From Salipiger aestuarii (lineage in GTDB: Bacteria; Pseudomonadota; Alphaproteobacteria; Rhodobacterales; Rhodobacteraceae): a DNA stretch of 64,000 nucleotides. Of this stretch, positions 7,722-16,477 are shown piece after piece; the stretch's first letter is position 1; the number at the start of each line of letters is the position of its first letter. Below the pieces are notes generated by a model. It made no database searches and had not been told where the DNA came from. It was given only the letters and a program-made list of their open reading frames with translations. Where the stretch lies: positions 1 to 64,000 of the forward strand of contig NZ_QLMG01000019.1 of NCBI RefSeq assembly GCF_003259905.1, in the 5' to 3' direction. The translations under genes and the position numbers were made by a program.

Positions 7722-8840
7722 TCACGATGTTTCGCCCCCGTCGTCGCTGCCCCCGTCGTCGGTCCAGTCTTCAGCCCAGTCTTCGGCCTGCATTTCGTTC
7801 AGTCGCGACGCCGTGCGTTCGAATTCGAACGCGCCGGGGCCTTCGATGTACAGGCTTTCGGGGGTGTCCCGCGCGCTGACGATCAGTTTGACCCTGGCTT
7901 CGTAAAGCGTGTCGATCAGGGTGGCGAACCGCTTGGCCTCGTTGAAATTGCTGCGCCCAAGCCGGGGGACGTTTTCCAGCACCAGAAGCCGCAGCGCATC
8001 GGCGATGGCAAGATAGTCGCCCGGCCCCAGCATCTGCCCGCACATGTCGTAGAAACTGACCCGCGCCATGCCGTTGCGATAGCGGGGCAGCGCGATCTTG
8101 CGGCCCTTGACGGTCAGCACCAGCTGTTCTTCTTCGCCATGGGTCAGGTCGGCCCAGAGCGCGTCGATCTCGGCGCGGGCGGCGGCGTCGACGGGGGTGA
8201 AATAGCTGCGCGCCCCGCGCAGCCGGTTCTGCCGGTGGTCGCGTTCCGACGCCAGTTCGCGCACTTCGAGCCGGTCCTTTATCAGCGCGATGAAGGGCAG
8301 GAACAATTGCCGGTTCAGCCCGTCCTTGTACAGATCGTCCGGCTTGCGGTTCGATGTGGTGACCACGACCGTTCCCGCCTCGAACAGCTGTTCGAACAGC
8401 CGCCCCACCAGCATCGCATCGGCAATATCGGTGATCTGCATCTCGTCAAAGGCCAGCACGCGTACAGAGTCGCTGACAGCCTTGGCCATGGGGTTCACCG
8501 GGTCTTCGACACCTTCACCGCGCAGGCGGTGCAGATCGGCCTGCATTTCCTGCATGAAGGCGTGGAAATGCACCCGGCGTACCGGCACGTTCAGGCTGTC
8601 GACGAACAGATCCATCAGCATGGACTTGCCGCGCCCCACGCCCCCCCAAAGATACAGGCCGCGCACCTTGGGCACCTCGGGCGCGCGGCGGAACAGACCG
8701 CGCTTTTTCGGCAGCTCGGGCGCGGCGGCCAGTTCGGCCCGGATGCGTTCCAGCGCAGACAGCGTCGCCTCCTGGGCGTCGTCACGGATCAGTCGCCCTT
8801 CGGCGACGCGGGCATCGTAAAGCGAGGCAAGCGTGTTCAT
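7722..8840 (-). CDS. zapE: Cell division protein ZapE (AFG1-like ATPase)
   Basis: ZapE is an AFG1-type P-loop ATPase associated with the Z-ring; mitochondrial relatives act in protein quality control. The 372-residue protein has Walker A GGVGRGKS at residues 66-73, HFHAFMQEMQ after it, Walker B LAFDEMQITD and a TTSNRKPDDLYKDGLNRQLFLPFI segment typical of the family. The C-terminal ~25 residues are acidic (EDWAEDWTDDGGSDDGG), a low-complexity tail. It is transcribed convergently with the LysM gene. Confidence 0.93.
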   Translation of the reverse strand: MNTLASLYDARVAEGRLIRDDAQEATLSALERIRAELAAAPELPKKRGLFRRAPEVPKVRGLYLWGGVGRGKSMLMDLFVDSLNVPVRRVHFHAFMQEMQADLHRLRGEGVEDPVNPMAKAVSDSVRVLAFDEMQITDIADAMLVGRLFEQLFEAGTVVVTTSNRKPDDLYKDGLNRQLFLPFIALIKDRLEVRELASERDHRQNRLRGARSYFTPVDAAARAEIDALWADLTHGEEEQLVLTVKGRKIALPRYRNGMARVSFYDMCGQMLGPGDYLAIADALRLLVLENVPRLGRSNFNEAKRFATLIDTLYEARVKLIVSARDTPESLYIEGPGAFEFERTASRLNEMQAEDWAEDWTDDGGSDDGGETS

Positions 8841-8979
8841 GACGTGGAATTAGCGCGCCCAGCCTCGTTTGTGTAGAGCCAGCGCGCCGCATTGCGGAAA
8901 TCGCGATTGTATCGGTAACATTTCTTTCGTTGACGCGGCGACACACCCGGCTAAGCCTGCCGTCCAAAGGAGCCTCGTC

Positions 8980-10224
8980 ATGGACAACCAGACCCGTCTT
9001 TTTACCCCCGTGCTGATCACGGGATGCTCAATTATTCTGGTGTCGTTCGCGATCCGGGCCAGTTTCGGCGTGTTCCAGATTCCGATTGCCGAGGAATTCG
9101 GTTGGGCGCGCACCGAATTTTCCATGGCCATCGCGTTGCAGAACCTGTTCTGGGGCATCGGTCAGCCGCTCTTCGGTGCCATGGCGGAAAAGGTCGGCGA
9201 CCGAAAGGCAATCATCCTTGGGGCCATCGCCTATGCGGCCGGGCTGTTGCTGTCGTCGCAATCGGTGACACCGGGGGGGATGCAGATGTCCGAAGTGCTG
9301 GTGGGTTTCGGTATCGCGGGCACGGGCTTTGGCGTGATTCTGGCCGTGGTCGGGCGGGCGTCGTCGGATGACAACCGGTCGATGTCGCTGGCCATCACCA
9401 CCGCTGCCGGATCGGCGGGGCAGGTGATCGGCGCACCCGTCGCCGAGGCGTTGCTCGGGGCGTATTCCTGGCAGGTGGTGTTCATGCTGTTTGCCGTTGT
9501 CATCATCGCCATGCTGATGTTGCTGCCCTTCATGCGCGCGCCCACCCGCCCCGCCAGCCGCGCCGAACTGGAGGAGTCGCTGGGCGCGATCCTGCTGCGC
9601 GCCGCCAAGGACCCCAGCTTTTCGCTGATCTTCATCGGGTTTTTCAGCTGCGGCTACCAGCTTGCGTTTATCACCGCGCATTTCCCGGCTTTCGTGACCG
9701 AGATGTGCGGACCGATCACGCCGGGGGGCATTCTGCACGGCCTGGGGATCACCACGACCTCGGCTCTGGGGGCCGTCAGCATCGGCGTGATCGGGTTGTG
9801 CAACATCGTAGGAACGCTGACGGCGGGCTGGGCGGGCAAGCGGTTCACCAAGAAATACCTGCTGGCCGGGATTTATGTGGCGCGCACGATCGTGGCGGCG
9901 GCGTTCATTCTTCTGCCGATCACGCCGACCACGGTGTTGCTGTTTTCTGCGGCGATGGGGTCGCTCTGGCTGGCGACAGTGCCGCTGACCTCTGGGCTGA
10001 TCGCGCATATGTACGGGCTGCGCTACATGGGCACGCTGTACGGCATCGTGTTCCTGTCCCACCAGCTGGGCGGGTTTCTGGGCGTCTGGCTGGGGGGGCG
10101 GATGTACGACCTCCACGGCGATTACACGCTGGTGTGGTGGATCGGTGTCGGTGTCGGAGCGCTGAGCGCGGTGGTTCACCTGCCCGTCAAGGAAGCGCGG
10201 GGGCCGAAACTGGCCCCCGCCTGA
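8980..10224 (+). CDS. Major facilitator superfamily transporter
   Basis: This is a 414-residue, 12-helix permease. It has an MFS motif-A-like loop between helices 2 and 3 (AEKVGDRKAII) and the SFGVFQIPIAEEFGW..TEFSMA opening common in monocarboxylate- and oxalate/formate-type members. The ATG at 8980 is chosen because AAAGGAG lies 8-14 bp upstream and the protein then starts just before helix 1. Relatives take up organic anions, but the substrate is not determinable here. It converges with the HAD gene, with a 3-bp gap between stops. Confidence 0.88.
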   Translation: MDNQTRLFTPVLITGCSIILVSFAIRASFGVFQIPIAEEFGWARTEFSMAIALQNLFWGIGQPLFGAMAEKVGDRKAIILGAIAYAAGLLLSSQSVTPGGMQMSEVLVGFGIAGTGFGVILAVVGRASSDDNRSMSLAITTAAGSAGQVIGAPVAEALLGAYSWQVVFMLFAVVIIAMLMLLPFMRAPTRPASRAELEESLGAILLRAAKDPSFSLIFIGFFSCGYQLAFITAHFPAFVTEMCGPITPGGILHGLGITTTSALGAVSIGVIGLCNIVGTLTAGWAGKRFTKKYLLAGIYVARTIVAAAFILLPITPTTVLLFSAAMGSLWLATVPLTSGLIAHMYGLRYMGTLYGIVFLSHQLGGFLGVWLGGRMYDLHGDYTLVWWIGVGVGALSAVVHLPVKEARGPKLAPA

Positions 10225-10227
10225 GCG

Positions 10228-10845
10228 TTACAAGACCGGGCCGGGCAGGACCTTGCGCGAGATCAGGCAGTCCTGCCAGCCCTCGGGGTCGGTGAACAGA
10301 TGCGTCTGCCAACCGCGCGCCGCCGCGGTGGCGATATTGTCGGTCCGGTCATCGGCGAACAGCAGCGTTTCGGGGGCCAGCCCGCAGTCGGATTCAACCA
10401 TTTCGTAGATCGGCGCGTGGGGTTTGGTCGCCCGCATCTCGCCCGAGATGTAGGCGCGGTCGTACTCGCGCAGGAACGGATAGACCTCTTGCCCCTGTTC
10501 GAACGGGCCCAGGCCGATGTTGCTCAGGAAAAACACCGGAGTGCCCTGGGCGCGCAGCGCGCGCAGGATCGTCACCGACCCGTCGATGGCGGGCGACGCC
10601 AGCTTGACCCAGTTGTCGTGCCAGTGGCGTATGTGCTCTGCATAGGCGGGGTTGGCGTCGGCGCAATCATAAACCTGTTTGCGAAACGGTTCGCCTGCGT
10701 CGATGCCTTCGTTCATGGCGTGCAGATCTACGCTGGCGAACATCTCGCGGCGACGATCGGGGCCGATGAGCGCGTCGAAATACAGCTCGGGCTGCCAGCG
10801 GATCAGCACATTGCCGATGTCGAAAATTACAGCGTCGATGGTCAT
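10228..10845 (-). CDS. HAD-family hydrolase (YihX-like subgroup)
   Basis: At 205 residues it shows the four HAD motifs: motif I VIFDIGNVL with nucleophile Asp9, motif II FFLSN, motif III Lys in ATKPHAPIY, and motif IV LFADDRTDN with the metal-binding Asp pair. The second acidic residue of motif I is Gly11, as in the DxGNV subgroup that includes the glucose-1-phosphatase YihX. It is probably a cytoplasmic sugar-phosphate phosphatase, by inference only. It lies 3 bp downstream of the YaiI-family gene, so the two are likely cotranscribed. Confidence 0.85.
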   Translation of the reverse strand: MTIDAVIFDIGNVLIRWQPELYFDALIGPDRRREMFASVDLHAMNEGIDAGEPFRKQVYDCADANPAYAEHIRHWHDNWVKLASPAIDGSVTILRALRAQGTPVFFLSNIGLGPFEQGQEVYPFLREYDRAYISGEMRATKPHAPIYEMVESDCGLAPETLLFADDRTDNIATAAARGWQTHLFTDPEGWQDCLISRKVLPGPVL

Positions 10846-10848
10846 GCC

Positions 10849-11298
10849 TTATCCTTTTGCCAGCCGCAGCGCCTGTTCCAGCGCATTGAGAAAACGCGAG
10901 CGGTCTGCCTTGGTGAACCCCTTGCCGCTGCCGCCCGCGCCCAGCGGGTTGGCGGCGCGCAGGTCGGCCATCAGGTCGCGCATGGCAAGCTGCTGGCCGA
11001 TGTTGGCGGGGGTGAACCGCTCGCCGTTGTGGCGCAGCACCTGGGCGCCAGCCTCGATACATTTCGCCGCCAGGGGGATGTCGCCGGTCACCACCACGTC
11101 GCCCGGCCCGCAGCGATCCGCGATCCACATATCGGCCACATCAGGGCCGTCGGGCACGATCACCGTTTCCACCAGCGGGTTGCGCGACGGACGCAGTCCG
11201 CCGTTGGACACGACGAACATGGGGCATTTGTGGCGGGTGGCGACACGCTCGGCCTCATCCTTGACGGGGCAGGCGTCGGCGTCGATGTACAGCTTCAT
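10849..11298 (-). CDS. YaiI/YqxD family (UPF0178) protein
   Basis: The 149-residue protein begins [20 protein letters not shown]. It continues with FVVSNGG and [18 protein letters not shown] and ends with a conserved [16 protein letters not shown] block. These are the hallmarks of UPF0178 (YaiI/YqxD), a PIN-like fold family. The clustered Asp residues ([14 protein letters not shown]) resemble a PIN nuclease metal site, but no activity is established. The start overlaps the AEC transporter stop by 4 bp, so it belongs to an AEC-YaiI-HAD operon. Confidence 0.93.
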   Translation of the reverse strand: MKLYIDADACPVKDEAERVATRHKCPMFVVSNGGLRPSRNPLVETVIVPDGPDVADMWIADRCGPGDVVVTGDIPLAAKCIEAGAQVLRHNGERFTPANIGQQLAMRDLMADLRAANPLGAGGSGKGFTKADRSRFLNALEQALRLAKG

Positions 11299-12221
11299 GG
11301 GGTCACCAGTCCGATCACGGTGCTGAGCGTCACGATGCTGAACGCGGTGGAAATAAGGATTGCCGCCGACACCCGCTGCGGCGCGATGCCGTAGTGCTGC
11401 GCCAGCATGAACACGGTGCCCGCCACCGGCATCGCGGCGGTGCTGACGGCGACGGCAGCCTGAAACGGCGTGACGGGAAAGAACAGGTACACGCCGGCCG
11501 CCACGAACAGCGGGTGCAGCACCAGCTTGGCAAAGCTCAGCCAGCCCGACACCGCCAGCCGTTCGGCGGATTTGCTGGCCAGCGACGCACCGATGGCGAA
11601 CAGCGCGCAGGGGGTGGCGGCGTTGCCCAGCATGGTGACGAAGTCCAGCACGACGCCGGGCAGCGCCAGCCCCGACGCCGACACCGCCAGCCCCGCGCAG
11701 ATCGACACGATCATCGGGTTCGTCAGCAGGCCCAGCCCGACGGAGCGAAAGATCGAGGCGGTGATCTTGCCTTCGCGCGCACCCGCGACAAGCACCACCA
11801 GCAGCGTGGCGAACACCACAAGGTCGATGGTCAGCATCAGGATGATCGGTGCCACGGCGGCCTCGCCCAGCAGCAGCGACAGCATGGGCAGGCCAAGGAA
11901 TCCGGTGTTGCCGATGCTGGCGGTCTGCGCTTCGATCGCGGCGGTTTGCAGATCCTGACGGCGGGCAAAGGCCACGGCGGTGGCGATGCCATAGACCGCC
12001 ATGGTGCCCCACAGGTAAGCGGCAGCAAGGCGCGCGTCAAAGATCTGGCCAATCGACAGCGATGCGGAAAACCGGAACAGCATCGCGGACAGCGCAAAGT
12101 AAAACACGAATTTGGTCAGCGCGGCGGTGGCGGCCTCGGGGAAAAAGCCGCGCCGCCCGGCACCGTACCCTAGCCCGATCAGCGCAAAAAACGGGACAGT
12201 CTTGACAAAGATCGCCAGCAT
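11295..12221 (-). CDS. AEC family transporter
   Basis: The protein has 308 residues and about ten membrane helices in two halves. AEC (auxin efflux carrier)-type features are present: [15 protein letters not shown] at the start, [16 protein letters not shown] after helix 4 and [16 protein letters not shown] in the second half. Characterised bacterial members move malate or other small anions; the substrate here is unknown. It is the first gene of a three-gene unit with the YaiI and HAD genes, joined by a 4-bp stop/start overlap. Confidence 0.9.
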   Translation of the reverse strand: MLAIFVKTVPFFALIGLGYGAGRRGFFPEAATAALTKFVFYFALSAMLFRFSASLSIGQIFDARLAAAYLWGTMAVYGIATAVAFARRQDLQTAAIEAQTASIGNTGFLGLPMLSLLLGEAAVAPIILMLTIDLVVFATLLVVLVAGAREGKITASIFRSVGLGLLTNPMIVSICAGLAVSASGLALPGVVLDFVTMLGNAATPCALFAIGASLASKSAERLAVSGWLSFAKLVLHPLFVAAGVYLFFPVTPFQAAVAVSTAAMPVAGTVFMLAQHYGIAPQRVSAAILISTAFSIVTLSTVIGLVTP

Positions 12222-12280
12222 GTCAGGCCATGGGCCGTGCCGGGCGGTCGTTCGGGGGCCGCGCGGCCGGGATCACCGGC

Positions 12281-12460
12281 CTAGACCTTGCCCTCGAACT
12301 CGCGGTGCACATATTTCGCATCGCAATAGGGGCATTCGACGTAGCCGTCCGTTTGCGGGATCAGCAACCAGACCCGGGGGTGCCCCAGCGCGCCTTCGCC
12401 GCCATCGCAGGCAACGCGCCAGCTGTCGACAACCTTGGTTTCGGGGGCTTGGGTCGTCAT
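12281..12460 (-). CDS. Small zinc-finger domain protein (CHCC type)
   Basis: This is a 59-residue protein: [20 protein letters not shown], then [20 protein letters not shown] and [14 protein letters not shown]. The Cys, His and CPYC residues match the CHCC zinc finger found in complex I accessory subunits (NDUFS6 type) and small alphaproteobacterial relatives. Both ends fit: ATG at 12460, TAG at 12281. It runs opposite to the ABC ATPase gene that follows and is separated from the AEC gene by 59 bp. A link to NADH dehydrogenase is family knowledge, not shown here. Confidence 0.85.
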   Translation of the reverse strand: MTTQAPETKVVDSWRVACDGGEGALGHPRVWLLIPQTDGYVECPYCDAKYVHREFEGKV

Positions 12461-12534
12461 GGCCGAGGTTTCCTTTTCGTCACAGCTGCACTACCTGCGT
12501 TATGAGCGGAAAAACCTGTAGGAGCAAGGCTCGG

Positions 12535-13461
12535 ATGACTGGAGACGCGATCCGGATCGAGGCGCTGCGCAAGACGTATGCGGGCGGAAAAGAGGCCCTG
12601 AAAGGCATCGACCTGACCATCCCCACGGGGTCGATCTTTGGCCTGCTGGGGCCGAACGGGGCGGGAAAGTCGACCCTCATCAACATCCTTGCGGGGCTGG
12701 TGAACAAGACATCGGGCAAGGTCGACATCTGGGGTTGGGACCAGGATCGCAATCCGCGCCAGTCGCGCGCCGCCATCGGCGTGATGCCGCAGGAACTGAA
12801 CCTGGACCCTTTCTTTTCGCCGCGCGACGCGCTTGAGGTGCAGGCGGGGCTGTACGGCGTGCCCAAACGCGACAGGCGCAGCGACGAGATTCTTGAAATG
12901 ATCGGGCTGGAAGACAAGGCCGATGCCTATGCCCGGACGTTGTCGGGGGGCATGCGCCGCCGCCTGTTGTTGGGCAAGGCGCTGGTGCATCACCCGCGGG
13001 TGCTGGTGCTGGACGAACCCACCGCCGGCGTGGACATCGAGCTGCGCCAGATGCTGTGGCGCAACGTGCGCCGGTTGAACCGCGAACGCGGGATGACCAT
13101 CATCCTGACCACCCACTACCTGGAAGAGGCCGAAGAGATGTGCGACGAGATCGCCATCATCAACCAGGGCGCGGTGGTGGCGCGCGACAGCACCCGCAAC
13201 CTGTTGGGCCAGCTGGATGCCAAGACGTTGGTGATCGAGCCCGAAACCATGCCCGGCACCCTGCCCTCGGCGCCGGGGATCAGCGCCGAGCGGCGCGGCG
13301 GCGGGTTGATCGCGCTCAGCTACCGCTCGTCGCAGATTTCGGCGGGCGACGTGCTGGCGCTGGTGCATCACGCAGGCATCGTCATCCGCGATGTGCGCAC
13401 CGAGCAGGCGGATCTTGAGGATGTGTTTCTGGAGCTGACGCGCACGCGCAGCGTTGCCTGA
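12535..13461 (+). CDS. ABC-2-type transporter ATP-binding protein (no permease adjacent)
   Basis: The 308-residue ATPase has Walker A GPNGAGKST (39-47), signature LSGGMRRRLLLGKAL, Walker B VLVLDEPTAGVD and switch TTHYLEEAEEM. This matches the export-type (drug/polysaccharide, YadG-like) branch. A C-terminal ~80-residue domain follows the nucleotide-binding domain. The ATG at 12535 is chosen because TAGGAG precedes it by 10 bp. Such proteins need an integral membrane partner, usually the next gene; here the next gene is a convergent HIT protein, so the permease must lie elsewhere. Confidence 0.9.
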   Translation: MTGDAIRIEALRKTYAGGKEALKGIDLTIPTGSIFGLLGPNGAGKSTLINILAGLVNKTSGKVDIWGWDQDRNPRQSRAAIGVMPQELNLDPFFSPRDALEVQAGLYGVPKRDRRSDEILEMIGLEDKADAYARTLSGGMRRRLLLGKALVHHPRVLVLDEPTAGVDIELRQMLWRNVRRLNRERGMTIILTTHYLEEAEEMCDEIAIINQGAVVARDSTRNLLGQLDAKTLVIEPETMPGTLPSAPGISAERRGGGLIALSYRSSQISAGDVLALVHHAGIVIRDVRTEQADLEDVFLELTRTRSVA

Positions 13462-13498
13462 CCAGCGGCTGTCTATGCCGCACGCCCGAATCGCAACA

Positions 13499-13517
13499 GG
13501 GGGGCAGGTTGCCCCCC
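13499..13517. terminator. Hairpin between the convergent ABC ATPase and HIT genes
   Basis: GGGGGGCA, loop GGT and TGCCCCCC give an 8-bp G/C stem midway between two convergent stop codons. There is no T-run on either side, so terminator function is uncertain. Confidence 0.4.
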
Positions 13518-13540
13518 GGCCCGGCCTGGTCGAGCCCGGT

Positions 13541-13903
13541 CTAGTCGAGCATGCGGCCCAGCGGGCGGCCGCCCAGGATATGGATGTGCAGGTGCGGCAC
13601 TTCCTGCACGCCGTGCGCGCCCGCGTTCATGATGGCGCGAAAGCCGTCGGCCTCGACGCCTTTCATCTCGCAGACCTTGCCCACCGTACGGGTGAAATCG
13701 AGGATTTCGGCATCCGGAGCGTTGCGGGCGAAATCGTCGTAGCTGACGTATTTGCCCTTGGGGATCACCAGCACATGGATCGGCGCCTGCGGGCGGATGT
13801 CGTTGAACGCAAGGCTGTGGTCGGTTTCCAGCACGGTGTCGTTGGGAATCTCTCCGCGCAGGATTTTCGCAAAGATGTTCTGGTCGTCATAGGTGTAGGC
13901 CAT
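13541..13903 (-). CDS. HIT family protein (HINT-like nucleotide hydrolase)
   Basis: This 120-residue protein carries the histidine triad HLHIHIL at residues 104-110, preceded by DRETDHSLAF-type and QAPIHVLVIPKG segments typical of the HINT branch. These enzymes hydrolyse purine nucleoside phosphoramidates and adenylates; His106 should be the nucleophile. The start MAYTYDDQN at 13903 is preferred to an upstream ATG because the intervening residues are Arg/His-rich and lie over the end of the neighbouring gene. It lies 8 bp downstream of the glycosyltransferase gene. Confidence 0.93.
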   Translation of the reverse strand: MAYTYDDQNIFAKILRGEIPNDTVLETDHSLAFNDIRPQAPIHVLVIPKGKYVSYDDFARNAPDAEILDFTRTVGKVCEMKGVEADGFRAIMNAGAHGVQEVPHLHIHILGGRPLGRMLD

Positions 13904-13911
13904 TTTTGTCC

Positions 13912-15489
13912 TCATTCGGCAAAGAGTTGATCGGTGGTGGCAAGCGCGCCGGCGATGGGTTCGGAACAATCGAGAAAGGCAGCGATGGCGCGGGCGTTTC
14001 TGGCTGGCGGGTCGGCTTCGCGCAAGCGGCTGTGATGTGCGAAGTTTCTGTCGCGAAGGGTATCGGTTTCCAGCGCCATGTCGTTGCGGATCGTCGGCAG
14101 CAGACGCGCCAGGGTTTCAGGCGGGGTGCCGTCGCCGGCAAGTCCGACGCGCATGGCGTGCTCGATCAGGTCGCGATCCGAGAAATCGCAGTCGATCTCA
14201 AGCAGGCGGGTGACGGACCTGTCGCGGCAGAAATCCTCGATCAGGTCCAGGTTGGACGGGTCGAGACAGATCAGCAAGCGATCGCTGTCGTAATGCTCGT
14301 ACAGCATGCGCAGCAGGGCGCGCCGGTGGCGGTGGCGTTTGTCCATGCTGTCCTGGATGCCGCCCAGGTCGGGCAACGCGCAGCTTTCGTCGTTGAACAG
14401 GTAGCCGATGCAGGGCAGGCCGGTCGACGTGCGGATGCAATCGACCAGCCGTCTGGCCACATGCCATTTCCGGCACAGCACGATCAGAAGGTCGCGTTCG
14501 CGCCCCAGCGTGCTTTCGGTTTCCCAGAAACGCGGCGCAAACCGATGGCCGGTGCGGCCCTTGCCGGTCAGAAAGGTGAACAGCGACCGCCCCTCGTTCG
14601 AGATCCGGAACCGCGCCCCTTCGCAGGCATAGAGCACGCCAAGTCGGCGGCGCAGATCGTGCGCTTCAGCCGAGATCTTGCGGGCGAACAGGAAATCCTG
14701 CGACAGCAGGAGGTCGTAATGGTCGTTGTGAAACGTCACGGGCATGCCGTAGTCGGTGAACATCAGAAACGTCAGCGTGCGGCTGTCGATGTCCCGTTCG
14801 GGCACAAGATGGCGCACGAGCGTCTGAAAGAACGTCTCGTCCGGAATCCAGGTGGTGCGGAAAAACCGCATCACATCCGGGCGCTGCTTGCGGAATTCTA
14901 GGATGGATTCGACCGTCTGCCGCCGCAGGCACCACCATTGCGACCCGATCATCACCGTGATGTCGCCGGGGATCGCGCGCGTCAGGCCGAGCCGCTTTTG
15001 CAGTTCGAACATGGCGTAGAAGCGTTTCTTCTGGGTGCGTTCATTGAACCAGTGGCGATAGACCAGCCGTTCCTCGCGCCAGCCGGTCTTGATCCAGTCC
15101 GATGTGAGATAGTCGAAGCTTTCGATGTGGTCGACATCGCGCCGGTCCAGGAAATCATGGACGTATTGCGCCGGTTTGATCGCCATGCAATCGCCCGAAA
15201 GCATGTAGAAATGGGTGGCGTCGGGGAATTGCGCGACCGCCGCGTGCAGGGCGTGCAGCGTGGCCTGCACCAGCGACCATTCCCCCCAGCCGCATTTGAC
15301 CCGCCGGGTGGCGAAGGTGACGTTGGGATTGGTTTTCAGGGCGTCGCGGATCGTGTCGAACTGTGCCCGCGGCGCGCGCGCATCGAAATGGATCGACATG
15401 CAGTCGCCCACGGCCGTCAGGCTCTGCGCCTGGTTGATGACTGCGTCTGGGTCTTTGTGACACAGCAGGATGAAGGCGATCTTGGCCAT
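13912..15489 (-). CDS. GT14-type (core-2/I-branching) glycosyltransferase with C-terminal DUF5928-like domain
   Basis: The N-terminal ~290 residues resemble beta-1,6-N-acetylglucosaminyl- and xylosyltransferases of family GT14. Matching elements are IAFILLCHKDPD, HFYMLSGDCMAIKP (97-106 holds the SGD motif), a GSQWWCLRR segment and PDETFFQTLV with the DE pair. The rest (~290-525) matches the extra domain found with this family in Rhodobacterales (DUF5928, from memory). There is no signal peptide or membrane segment. The start MAKIAF at 15489 is chosen because the family begins with this strand. A sulfotransferase gene is divergent 140 bp away, suggesting a shared glycan. Confidence 0.82.
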   Translation of the reverse strand: MAKIAFILLCHKDPDAVINQAQSLTAVGDCMSIHFDARAPRAQFDTIRDALKTNPNVTFATRRVKCGWGEWSLVQATLHALHAAVAQFPDATHFYMLSGDCMAIKPAQYVHDFLDRRDVDHIESFDYLTSDWIKTGWREERLVYRHWFNERTQKKRFYAMFELQKRLGLTRAIPGDITVMIGSQWWCLRRQTVESILEFRKQRPDVMRFFRTTWIPDETFFQTLVRHLVPERDIDSRTLTFLMFTDYGMPVTFHNDHYDLLLSQDFLFARKISAEAHDLRRRLGVLYACEGARFRISNEGRSLFTFLTGKGRTGHRFAPRFWETESTLGRERDLLIVLCRKWHVARRLVDCIRTSTGLPCIGYLFNDESCALPDLGGIQDSMDKRHRHRRALLRMLYEHYDSDRLLICLDPSNLDLIEDFCRDRSVTRLLEIDCDFSDRDLIEHAMRVGLAGDGTPPETLARLLPTIRNDMALETDTLRDRNFAHHSRLREADPPARNARAIAAFLDCSEPIAGALATTDQLFAE

Positions 15490-15629
15490 GTGCCTCGGGG
15501 TCTGTTCCGTTCCGGGCAAGTGTTTCCATGATAAGGCTGAACGGGCGTTGAAGAAACGGTATTGTTCTGCTTTCTTTCATCGCACGGGGCAACAGGCAAG
15601 ACGGCGGCCTTACGAAGAGGAACGAGCGT

Positions 15630-16448
15630 ATGGGTTTTCCGGGAACCTGGATGACCGAAAGCGAAAGCATGGTGTACCGCGTGGTGCCCAAATGTGCCTG
15701 CTCGACCATCGGGCAGATCATGTATTACTCGGACCATGGCACATTTTACGACGGCGACATCCACGACGCGACGACCGGCCTGCACAAATGGGCGCGCGAA
15801 GACAGCCGGGCCGCGATCCGGGCCAACGCCGAGACCCGCGGGGCCTATGCGTTCACCTGCGTGCGCAACCCTTATACACGGGTGCTGTCGTCGTTCTTCG
15901 ACAAGATCTGCGGCATTCAGCGCAACGGTAATCGTTATCGCGGCAACCTTGTGCCGTTGCTGATCCAGAAATACGGCATCGAGGTCGGCGGCGACGACGG
16001 GCAGGGCGATTTCGACCAGATCCGCAGTTTCCGCCGGTTTCTGCTGTTCGTGCGCGATACCGTCCGCTGGCGTCGCCCGATGGACCCCGATATTCACTGG
16101 TCGTCGGTGTCGGGACATGTGTCGACTTTCATCGTCAACGGTGGCCGGTACGATCGGATCGTCTGGACCGAAAGGTTCGAAGACGGCATGCAGGGCGTGC
16201 TGGACAACATCCAGATGCCGCACCCGGTCGATCTGGCGCAGATCCCCCGGTTCAACGAATCCGAAGGCCACGGGCCAAAGCGTCTGCATCCGGTCGAGGA
16301 TTACTTCGACGACCTGTCGATGCATCTGGTCTACGAGATCTACAAGCGCGACTTTGACCTGTTCCGCTATGATTTCGCGAACCCGGCCAACAAGATGCCC
16401 ATCGGCGACATCGACCTTGACGAGGTTCATGCCAAGCTGGGCGATTGA
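15630..16448 (+). CDS. Carbohydrate-type sulfotransferase (family 2)
   Basis: The 272-residue protein has both PAPS-binding motifs of cytosolic-fold sulfotransferases: the 5'-phosphosulfate loop PKCACST (20-26) and the 3'-phosphate motif CVRNPYTRVLSSFF (77-90, Arg79 and Ser87). The spacing and the following EDYFDDLS...YEIYKRDFDLFRYDF end are typical of the family-2 (HNK-1/chondroitin-like) group. It probably transfers sulfate to a cell-surface saccharide. The product and acceptor are inferred from the divergently transcribed GT14-type gene. No transmembrane anchor is seen, unlike the eukaryotic Golgi enzymes. Confidence 0.85.
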   Translation: MGFPGTWMTESESMVYRVVPKCACSTIGQIMYYSDHGTFYDGDIHDATTGLHKWAREDSRAAIRANAETRGAYAFTCVRNPYTRVLSSFFDKICGIQRNGNRYRGNLVPLLIQKYGIEVGGDDGQGDFDQIRSFRRFLLFVRDTVRWRRPMDPDIHWSSVSGHVSTFIVNGGRYDRIVWTERFEDGMQGVLDNIQMPHPVDLAQIPRFNESEGHGPKRLHPVEDYFDDLSMHLVYEIYKRDFDLFRYDFANPANKMPIGDIDLDEVHAKLGD

Positions 16449-16477
16449 TCCCGAACGGCGTGGCCGTGACCCGGCGT

